A DNA stretch of 7,174 bases from Pleurocapsa sp. MO_226.B13 (GTDB lineage: Bacteria; Cyanobacteriota; Cyanobacteriia; Cyanobacteriales; Xenococcaceae): NCBI GenBank assembly GCA_030064795.1, contig JASJEI010000413.1, positions 1 through 7,174 on the forward strand. The letters are read 5' to 3'. Each line of letters begins with the position of its first letter. Within the stretch, counting starts at the first letter, position 1. Positions 1 to 5,347 of this stretch are shown piece by piece. The notes beneath the pieces are model-generated. The model ran no database searches and was not told where the DNA came from. It worked only from the letters and a program-made list of their open reading frames with translations. Both the position numbers and the translations under genes were made by a program.

Positions 1-386
1 CGACCGAGGTAAGAGAATACACCAATTAGGAAGTGGAAGATAATCAACTGGTAAGGACCACCGTTGTATAACCACTCATCTAAGGATGCTGCTTCCCAGA
101 TGGGATAGAAGTGTAGACCGATCGCGTTGGAGCTTGGTACTACTGCACCAGAGATGATGTTGTTACCGTAAAGTAAGGAACCGGCTACGGGTTCGCGGAT
201 TCCGTCGATGTCTACAGGGGGTGCTGCGACGAAAGCGATTAGAAAACAAGTAGTTGCTGCCAGGAGTGTGGGGATCATGAGGACACCGAACCAACCGACG
301 TAGATGCGGTTGTTGGTGCTAGTGATCCACTGACAGAAATTCTCCCAAGCACCGCGAGTTTCGCGTGTTTGTAAAGTAGTTGTCAT
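1..386 (-). CDS. psbA: Photosystem II D1 protein, N-terminal part (runs off left edge)
   Basis: The reverse strand encodes the first 128 residues of D1, the photosystem II reaction-centre core subunit in the thylakoid membrane that carries P680 and much of the Mn4CaO5 cluster environment. The ATG is at 386-384 and the protein starts [20 protein letters not shown]. It then shows the D1 landmarks [13 protein letters not shown] (22-34), transmembrane helix A (about 32-54), and the lumenal stretch [14 protein letters not shown] (56-69) containing Asp59 and Asp61. It continues through [20 protein letters not shown] (85-104) to GVFSYLG (122-128). His118, the peripheral chlorophyll-Z ligand, is at its canonical number, so there is no insertion or deletion. 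Codon 129 is cut after CG, which fits the conserved Arg129. The remaining roughly 230 residues, including the C-terminal Mn ligands, lie outside the window. Which psbA paralog this is cannot be decided here. Identity as psbA is essentially certain. Confidence 0.98.
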   Translation of the reverse strand, partial: MTTTLQTRETRGAWENFCQWITSTNNRIYVGWFGVLMIPTLLAATTCFLIAFVAAPPVDIDGIREPVAGSLLYGNNIISGAVVPSSNAIGLHFYPIWEAASLDEWLYNGGPYQLIIFHFLIGVFSYLG

Positions 387-479
387 GTGTTTATTATTGC
401 GTGTTATTGATTTGTCTAGGTTCTAGATTTAGAACGAGACCAGAAACGGGATGAAAAATAATGTGTTTCTGTTGTCTAT
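387..479 (-). promoter_or_regulatory. psbA 5' leader with two potential stem-loops
   Basis: The predicted psbA leader contains two perfect inverted repeats. The first is CAGAAAC/GTTTCTG (arms 465-471 and 441-447; 7-bp stem, 17-nt loop). The second is GTTCTA/TAGAAC (arms 430-435 and 420-425; 6-bp stem, 4-nt loop), ending about 33 nt before the ATG. No clear Shine-Dalgarno sequence precedes the ATG; the nearby bases are A-rich (CAATAATAAACAC). Leaders of cyanobacterial psbA genes are known to influence transcript stability and translation, so these structures could matter for light control. The function is inferred. Confidence 0.4.
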
Positions 480-485
480 GTGTTT

Positions 486-514
486 ATACTAATCAATTTT
501 TAAATATTTATCAA
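486..514 (-). promoter_or_regulatory. Probable psbA promoter (sigma70 type)
   Basis: Read on the minus strand, a -35 box TTGATA (514-509) and a -10 box TAGTAT (491-486) are separated by exactly 17 bp. Transcription would start near 479, giving a leader of about 93 nt before the psbA ATG. Both boxes are close to the housekeeping consensus, and the surrounding DNA is very AT-rich. The spacer contains the palindrome TAAATATTTA (501-510). Placement rests on motif spacing only. Confidence 0.6.
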
Positions 515-748
515 GTTTTGTTACATTATTAATATTTATATTGAATATAAGTTTTTCCTATTAAGTTCGTCTCTACTCTATTTTGTCTATTGACACCTCA
601 TTGGAAGTTGCTGTGAATGGTCAAACAGAGTCTGTTTATAGACTTGCCATCTAAAATTCAAACGAAAATTCAAACGATTGTCACGAGAAAGTCATATCTA
701 TTATCTATGATCGGTAGAGTCAGGAGAAAAAGTCAGAGATTATCTCGA
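515..748. other. Gene-free AT-rich spacer upstream of psbA
   Basis: This stretch separates psbA from the hairpin cluster and holds no credible gene. It contains a perfect inverted repeat TTATAT-TGA-ATATAA (536-550), about 22 bp upstream of the psbA -35 box. It also contains an isolated CGTCTCTAC (568-576), identical to one end of the palindromic repeat at 7110-7137, and one copy of TTGTCTA (583-589), which recurs in the psbA leader at 472-478 and 412-418. A short inverted repeat AGTCT/AGACT lies near 629-644. An open frame covering 617-847 runs into the hairpin cluster and looks non-coding. Confidence 0.5.
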
Positions 749-863
749 TCCCGCTTGACGGGACTCCGCGCCCTTGACGACGAACGCGTGCGGCAAACCG
801 AATTGCCGTCTTACGTGGTTCTACATGGTCGGGAAACCCGACCGTAGCCCACGCGCTTTGCGC
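749..863. repeat. Cluster of GC-rich hairpins (cyanobacterial-type interspersed repeat)
   Basis: Four perfect short inverted repeats are packed into 115 bp, in sharp compositional contrast with the AT-rich DNA around them. They are TCCCG-CTTGA-CGGGA (749-763), CGGCAA-ACCGAA-TTGCCG (791-808), GGTCGGG-AAA-CCCGACC (827-843; extendable to 825-845 with one G-T pair) and GCGC-TTT-GCGC (853-863). A fifth pairing, CCGCGC (766-771) with GTGCGG (788-793), has one G-T pair and would compete with the second hairpin. Such blocks with GGGAAACCC-type cores are familiar as interspersed repeats in filamentous and baeocyte-forming cyanobacteria; I recognise the style, not a named family. No transposase or clear target duplication is visible. 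Confidence 0.6.
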
Positions 864-956
864 TCTGACCGTTGGTGAAACTACAGCAACTTTCCGCTTA
901 TTGATTACTTACTCCTAAATTAACTTGATTAACTTCCATCGAATAAAAGAATGAAC

Positions 957-986
957 TTGACACGTCCGATCGAGACGAATGATAGT
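957..986 (+). promoter_or_regulatory. Candidate promoter of the Deg/HtrA protease gene
   Basis: A perfect -35 box TTGACA (957-962) is followed after 18 bp by GATAGT (981-986), a 4-of-6 match to the -10 consensus. Transcription would start near 993, about 37 nt before the ATG at 1030. The spacer begins with the short inverted repeat CGTC-N7-GACG (963-977). The -10 match is only moderate, so an activator or an alternative sigma factor is possible. Confidence 0.4.
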
Positions 987-1001
987 TCGCTAGCTAACTA
1001 T
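982..1001. promoter_or_regulatory. 20-bp near-perfect palindrome at the protease promoter
   Basis: The arms ATAGTT (982-987) and AACTAT (996-1001) flank CGCTAGCT, whose core GCTAGC is itself a palindrome, so 18 of 20 positions are symmetric. The element overlaps the predicted -10 box and start site and lies 28 bp before the protease ATG. This is where a repressor operator would sit; it could equally be a hairpin at the 5' end of the mRNA. No known regulator consensus is claimed. Confidence 0.4.
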
Positions 1002-1029
1002 TCTCAGGTAAATTATTAAAGCAAATATA

Positions 1030-2238
1030 ATGAATAAATATACAGCTTGGAAAAAGGCAAGAACTTCTCTATCTCTACTAATACTCGGTGGTGGAATCGC
1101 TTTGGGGGGAAACTATCTTATCAATAGTCCTCAAAGCTTTGCTGATAATCTCAAGAAAGGAGATATAGTAGCACAAGCACCCCTAGATCTAGATGACGAA
1201 GGTACGATCGCCGTTCCGAGAAACTACGTTAGTGATGTAGTTAATAAGACAGGAAGTGCGGTGGTGCGTATTGATGCTTCCCGTACTGTTTCTACCGATA
1301 CCTCTAGGATGTTAAACGATCCTTTCTTGCGTCAGTTTTTTGGTTCCGAGATTCCCAATATTCCTCAAGAAAGAGTGCAAAGAGGTTTTGGTTCGGGCTT
1401 TGTTGTCAGTTCCGATGGTTTGATTTTAACTAATGCTCACGTAGTTGATGGTAGCGATCGCGTTACTGTCACCCTAAAAGATGGTAGTACCTATGAAGGT
1501 AGGGTTATGGGAACAGATTCCTTAACCGATATGGCGGTAATCAAAATCGAAGCTGAAAATTTACCTATACTTACTTTTGCCAATTCCGAACAGTTACAAC
1601 CGGGAGACTGGGCGATCGCGATCGGTAATCCCCTAGGTTTAGATAACACCGTCACTACTGGTATTGTTAGTGCCACAGGCAGATCTAGCGCGCAGATAGG
1701 AGTAGCAGATAAACGAGTCAGCTTTATTCAAACCGATGCTGCGATCAATCCTGGTAACTCTGGAGGGCCTTTACTAGATGCTAGGGGTGAAGTGATTGGG
1801 ATCAACACGGCAATTATTCAAAATGCTCAAGGAATTGGTTTTGCCATTCCGATTAACACCGCTAGAGATGTCGCCGAAGCATTAATTGCTAAAGGCAAGG
1901 TAGATCATCCCTATCTCGGTATTCAGATGGCGGGAATTACCCCCGAACTAAAACAGCAGCTAAAAAGTAGAAGCAACTTAAATATAGACAGGAATAAAGG
2001 TGTTTTAATCGTTGATGTTGTTCCTGATTCTCCCGCAGATAAGGCAGGATTACAATCGGGGGATGTAATTTTAGAAGTTGCCGAAAAAGCCATTGCTAAG
2101 ACCGATGAAGTTCAAAAAGCAGTATCTCAATCGGAGGTAGGTAGCGAACTTGTCCTAGGCTTGCAACGCCATGGTAAATCCCAAGATGTTCGGGTAAAAG
2201 TGGGCATATTACCCGAAGCTCAACAATTGATGCGATAA
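1030..2238 (+). CDS. Deg/HtrA-type serine endopeptidase with one PDZ domain (HhoA/HhoB/HtrA family)
   Basis: This is an ATP-independent serine protease for quality control of misfolded proteins in the periplasm or thylakoid lumen. The N-terminus (KKARTS then SLLILGGGIALGG, about 8-30) is a signal peptide or membrane anchor. The chymotrypsin-like domain spans about 60-285 with a complete catalytic triad: His137 in TNAHVVDG, Asp167 in DSLTDMAVIKI and Ser244 in NPGNSGGP. A single PDZ domain follows (about 290-395; YLGIQM, then GVLIVDVVPDSPADKAGLQSGDVI). At 402 residues it has the length of the cyanobacterial HhoA/HhoB/HtrA trio; I cannot tell which member it is, so no symbol is given. The ATG at 1030 is the only start that preserves the signal region; no clear ribosome binding site precedes it. 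It is divergent from psbA and followed 85 bp later by the channel gene on the same strand, so cotranscription is possible. The protein looks intact. Confidence 0.95.
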   Translation: MNKYTAWKKARTSLSLLILGGGIALGGNYLINSPQSFADNLKKGDIVAQAPLDLDDEGTIAVPRNYVSDVVNKTGSAVVRIDASRTVSTDTSRMLNDPFLRQFFGSEIPNIPQERVQRGFGSGFVVSSDGLILTNAHVVDGSDRVTVTLKDGSTYEGRVMGTDSLTDMAVIKIEAENLPILTFANSEQLQPGDWAIAIGNPLGLDNTVTTGIVSATGRSSAQIGVADKRVSFIQTDAAINPGNSGGPLLDARGEVIGINTAIIQNAQGIGFAIPINTARDVAEALIAKGKVDHPYLGIQMAGITPELKQQLKSRSNLNIDRNKGVLIVDVVPDSPADKAGLQSGDVILEVAEKAIAKTDEVQKAVSQSEVGSELVLGLQRHGKSQDVRVKVGILPEAQQLMR

Positions 2239-2323
2239 AGTAGGAATGAGTAGAAGTAGGTATTTGTCGGCAACTGAACCCAAGACTTTACCCGTCCTCT
2301 AGATCGCCAATGTCTTAGTTATT

Positions 2324-3982
2324 ATGTCCAGAAGCAAACAGTTCTTAGTTAGTTTGTCTATCTTTGTCATCATAATTACCTTCTGGATTGTTCCTCCAGC
2401 CTTAGCACAATTTCCTTATATTCAAGATTTGACAATCTACTCGCGATTGTTGCGCCCAGGGCAGGACAAGACTCTCAATTCTGCCTGTATTCGTTTAGAT
2501 GGGCGTTGTTTGTTTAAGCTTTCAGGAACAGATTCGCAAGCTTTGACCGACAGAATCTATGAAATCCAAAAACGCTTTAATGAGGTGACAGCGAATTACT
2601 TTGCCAATCAGGAAAATCGCGGTAAGGTAACTGTCCAAACTAACAATAAACTAAAGGATATTTATTTAACTGTCGGGGAAAAAAAAGAACGATTATTTAC
2701 CGTTACATATCCCGATGCTAGAGCTAATGATGTTAACGTTGAGATTAGAGCGCAGGATCTTAAAAGTATCATCGAAGAAGGTCTAGCGGTATCGATCTTA
2801 GAACACTCTTCTCAATACCAAAGAAAACAGATTATTTTTGCCATTGGCACTTTTGCACTGATTTGGCTGGCTAATTTTCCTCTTACCTGGGGAATTAGAC
2901 AATTGCGAGCCAAGGCTCGTAAACTCGCTCCTTCTCCCAGTTTAAAAACTTTACCCTTAGTAGAACAGTTAGCTCGCCGTCAACAATGGAATTTAGTAGA
3001 AATTAAATATCGTTTACTACAAATACTCCAGATAATTACTTGGTGTGGTGGAACATTATTTATTCTTGATTTATTTCCTCAGACAAGAATTATTGCCTTT
3101 TTATTGATTGCTGCTGCCACAGTTCCCGTGCGTATTATATTTGTAGGATTAGTTACTTATATATTGATTCGTTTGAATTATTTTTTAATTGCCAAACTCA
3201 GTAAACCAGCAATTAAAAGACCCTCTGTTGATTTTAAAATCAATCAACGAGGTAAATTAAGAATTAATACTACCACCAGAATTTTGCGCAGTGTCGTTAC
3301 TATTATCTGGCTAATTATTGGTATCTTAGTAGCGTTTCAGATCAATGGAGTTAATCTTGGGCCGATCTTGGCGGGTGCTGGTATTTTTGGTCTGGGTTTA
3401 TCTTTAGCCTCGCAAAATCTAATTAAAGATGCGATTAATGGGTTTATTATCATTTGGGACGATCGCTATGCTGTAGGAGACATTGTTGATATCGGTGACG
3501 TTAGTGGTCTGGTAGAAAATATCAACCTGCGAATTACTCAGTTGAGAGATGCCGAAGGCAGATTAATTACCGTACCTAATAGTGCGGTAGATATTGTGGC
3601 AAACCGCTCTAGTCAATGGTCTAGAGCCGATTTAAGTATTCCAGTCGCCTATCAGTCGGATATCGACAGCGCGATTTCTGTAATTCATCAAGTAGCAGAA
3701 ACGATGACTAAAGATCCAGAATGGCAAGAGCAGATTTGGGAGTTTCCTAATATCTTAGGGGTAGATCGATTTAGCGATCGCGGAGTTATGATTCGCGTCT
3801 GGATCAAAACCGAACCTCTCAAGCAATGGGATGTTGCCAGAGAATTTCGTCGTCGGGTCAAAATTGCCCTCGACCGAGCGGGAATTTCTATTCCGATCCC
3901 TCAACAACAAATACTATTCGACCGAGAGCCAACTCAAAATCGCAATTCAGAATTAATCATCAACAAAAAAACATTGGACTGA
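2324..3982 (+). CDS. MscS-family mechanosensitive channel with periplasmic N-terminal domain
   Basis: A tension-gated small-conductance channel that releases solutes on osmotic downshock. Residues 1-28 form a signal peptide ending ALA before QFPYIQ. A periplasmic domain follows (about 29-165) with Cys55 and Cys62 seven residues apart, a plausible disulfide. Hydrophobic segments lie at about 169-190, 231-250, 255-285 and 320-340. The pore helix of the family is clear at 346-378: ILAGAGIFGLGLSLASQNLI, then NGFIII, rich in Gly/Ala and with the QN pair. The beta domain follows (YAVGDIVDIGDVSGLVENIN, 382-401; LITVPNS, 414-420). The cytoplasmic alpha/beta domain then reaches the C-terminus, with IPIPQQQILFD at 523-533. 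At 552 residues it is about twice E. coli MscS because of the N-terminal extension, as in many cyanobacterial relatives. It lies 85 bp after the protease gene with no obvious promoter between, and its last codons overlap a terminator hairpin. Family assignment is firm; ion preference and physiological role are unknown. Confidence 0.93.
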   Translation: MSRSKQFLVSLSIFVIIITFWIVPPALAQFPYIQDLTIYSRLLRPGQDKTLNSACIRLDGRCLFKLSGTDSQALTDRIYEIQKRFNEVTANYFANQENRGKVTVQTNNKLKDIYLTVGEKKERLFTVTYPDARANDVNVEIRAQDLKSIIEEGLAVSILEHSSQYQRKQIIFAIGTFALIWLANFPLTWGIRQLRAKARKLAPSPSLKTLPLVEQLARRQQWNLVEIKYRLLQILQIITWCGGTLFILDLFPQTRIIAFLLIAAATVPVRIIFVGLVTYILIRLNYFLIAKLSKPAIKRPSVDFKINQRGKLRINTTTRILRSVVTIIWLIIGILVAFQINGVNLGPILAGAGIFGLGLSLASQNLIKDAINGFIIIWDDRYAVGDIVDIGDVSGLVENINLRITQLRDAEGRLITVPNSAVDIVANRSSQWSRADLSIPVAYQSDIDSAISVIHQVAETMTKDPEWQEQIWEFPNILGVDRFSDRGVMIRVWIKTEPLKQWDVAREFRRRVKIALDRAGISIPIPQQQILFDREPTQNRNSELIINKKTLD

Positions 3983-4006
3983 AGACTCAACTAGTCCAGT
4001 CCAATG
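3965..4006 (-). terminator. Intrinsic terminator at a convergent gene junction
   Basis: A perfect 10-bp inverted repeat CATTGGACTG (3972-3981) / CAGTCCAATG (3997-4006) with a 15-nt loop is followed, on the minus strand, directly by seven T residues (3971-3965). That is a textbook intrinsic terminator for the flavoprotein transcript arriving from 4109. On the plus strand the same hairpin ends the channel mRNA, but its T run (TTTTT, about 4016-4020) comes some 9 nt after the stem, so termination in that direction should be weaker. The left arm and the A7 tract lie inside the last codons and stop of the channel gene. Confidence 0.8.
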
Positions 4007-4108
4007 CCTAATAAATTTTTATATCAAAATTATTTTTTATCTTGGTTTTAACTAAAAAAAGTCAACCACCAAACACTGCTTTTCTTTTTTTCTCGTTCTT
4101 CGTCCCTT

Positions 4109-5083
4109 CTAAGAGTGATCCCAGTCGGGCTTGATAGATTTACGATGATTGAGATAGCGATCGATCGCCATAGCAGCAATACAGCCATCTCCAGCAGCTA
4201 CAACTGCTTGTTTGTAAGGAGTATTCCGAATATCGCCAATTGCCCAAACCCCAGGGACACTTGTAGACATATCCTCGTTTACTTTTACTCCACCATCGGG
4301 ATTATATTCAACTTGCTCGCCAATAAAATCCGTAATCGGTTTAGAACCATTTTGATAGATAAAAACACCTTCTACATTCAAAGGTTGTGGCTCATCTGCA
4401 TCTTTGGTTTTCACCATGATGCCCTTTACTCCCGCATCATCACCTTCAACAGATGCTAAACGGGTACGTCGCCAATGTTTAACATTGGACATAGCCAGCA
4501 AGTCATGAGCATGATGGTCTTCCTCTTTAGGATCTTTAAAAGTAATCCAATGTACCTTAGAAGCAAATTTAGTCAAAAATTGAGCTTCTTCTACTGCTTC
4601 TTGATTTAAACCAACTACTGCTACTTCGCGATCGCGATAAAATGCTCCATCACAAGTTGCACAATAGCTAACTCCACGACCTAAATATTCCGATTCTCCT
4701 TTGAAAGAAGCTCCACTACGTCCCATCGCTCCCGTAGCGAGTACTAATGCCCTACCGGCAAAAGTTCCTTCGGGGGTATATACTTTTTTCATCTCGCCAC
4801 TGACATCAATGCCAAAAACCTGAGCGCGTTGATAGGTCGTACCATATTCAACTGCTTGGTCTCTCATCAGCTTGAGTAATTCATCACCACTCATTTCCCC
4901 AGAAACTCCTGGGTAGTTAGCAATTTTATGAGTAATAGCCAATGCGCCCACCGCAGGATTCTTGTCTAGAATAACGGTTTTGAGATTGGCTCTTGATGTA
5001 TACAGCGCGCAAGTACAGCCCGCTGGCCCCCCTCCAATAATGACAACATCAAATTCGTGTGTATCCAAAATGCCAATCTCCAA
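4109..5083 (-). CDS. Thioredoxin-reductase-like flavoprotein lacking NADPH motifs (probable DDOR, diflavin-linked disulfide oxidoreductase)
   Basis: The fold is that of low-molecular-weight thioredoxin reductase: a Rossmann FAD motif GGGPAG (17-22), LATGAMGR (115-122), the redox disulfide CATCDG with Cys141 and Cys144, and a C-terminal FAD motif GDIRNTPYKQAV (283-294). The middle domain does not carry the usual NADPH signatures. The GGGxSA motif is replaced by GLNQEA (158-163), and the HRRxxxR motif by ITFKDPKEEDH (180-190). Loss of these motifs with retention of CATC matches DDOR, a flavoenzyme described from Gloeobacter and Synechocystis that was once annotated as NADPH-thioredoxin reductase and binds a second FAD instead. 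It was proposed to pass electrons from thiols to flavin. Assignment to DDOR rather than a true reductase is my inference from the motifs. The gene has no ATG start (see the start-site entry). It converges on the channel gene and diverges from the P450. Confidence 0.85.
   Translation of the reverse strand: MEIGILDTHEFDVVIIGGGPAGCTCALYTSRANLKTVILDKNPAVGALAITHKIANYPGVSGEMSGDELLKLMRDQAVEYGTTYQRAQVFGIDVSGEMKKVYTPEGTFAGRALVLATGAMGRSGASFKGESEYLGRGVSYCATCDGAFYRDREVAVVGLNQEAVEEAQFLTKFASKVHWITFKDPKEEDHHAHDLLAMSNVKHWRRTRLASVEGDDAGVKGIMVKTKDADEPQPLNVEGVFIYQNGSKPITDFIGEQVEYNPDGGVKVNEDMSTSVPGVWAIGDIRNTPYKQAVVAAGDGCIAAMAIDRYLNHRKSIKPDWDHS
5066..5083 (-). promoter_or_regulatory. Non-ATG start and ribosome binding site of the flavoprotein gene
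   Basis: No ATG lies in frame between the upstream in-frame TGA, 10 codons before the TTG at 5083-5081, and the FAD motif. Two TTG codons are available, 5083-5081 and 5068-5066. A GGAG at 5081-5078 sits 9 nt before the second TTG, whereas nothing similar precedes the first. The inner TTG is therefore the likelier start, giving a protein beginning at DTHEFD and about five residues shorter than the longest frame. An ATT at 5071-5069, 6 nt from GGAG, is a less usual alternative. Confidence 0.5.
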
Positions 5084-5347
5084 TTGATTATTAGACTTAC
5101 TATTTATTCAGGATACCTCTGCCTTGGGTCTGGTTACAAATATTCTAGTTATAATTGCGTAGTTTTATAACGAACTCAAAATAAACGTTAATCACCTTTG
5201 ACTTTTTTGTTAGTTTTAGGCTATGTGAGACAAGCTTTAGGCGACAATGATTTTTAATAAGATTTGCCGATCGCGTTCATTTTCAATTGCGATTGCCTTT
5301 AAACTGAAATCAGATTGGAGTAGGTATTTTCAGTGTAAATACTAGTT
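5084..5347. promoter_or_regulatory. Divergent intergenic region between flavoprotein and P450 genes
   Basis: This 264-bp AT-rich spacer must hold promoters for both directions, but none is strong. For the P450, TTGACT (5198-5203) followed after 18 bp by TATGTG (5222-5227) is a weak candidate that would leave a leader over 100 nt long. A TATAAT at 5150-5155 lacks a well-spaced -35 box. For the flavoprotein, TATAAA on the minus strand (5169-5164) is a possible -10 box without a convincing -35. A GGAG at 5317-5320 is too far from the P450 ATG (27 nt) to serve as its ribosome site. Confidence 0.3.

Noticed and set aside
520..527. GTTACATT, a match to one half of the HLR1 (RpaB) site just upstream of the psbA -35 box; similar GTTACAAA at 5133-5140
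   Set aside because: The required second half-site 2 bp away is only a 4-of-8 match in both cases, and about two such half-sites are expected by chance in this window.
617..847. Open frame of 76 codons on the plus strand
   Set aside because: Its second half is made of the hairpin repeats at 749-863, giving a low-complexity Arg/Leu/Ser-rich product with no ribosome site; it looks like a frame through repeat DNA.
1491..1676. Minus-strand open frame inside the protease gene
   Set aside because: It lies wholly opposite the well-conserved protease domain and has no independent support.
3826..4011. Plus-strand open frame overlapping the end of the MscS gene
   Set aside because: It reads the channel's C-terminal codons and the terminator hairpin in another frame; no protein features.
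4115..4459. Plus-strand open frame of 114 codons opposite the flavoprotein
   Set aside because: It is antisense to conserved flavoprotein sequence, and its product resembles no protein.
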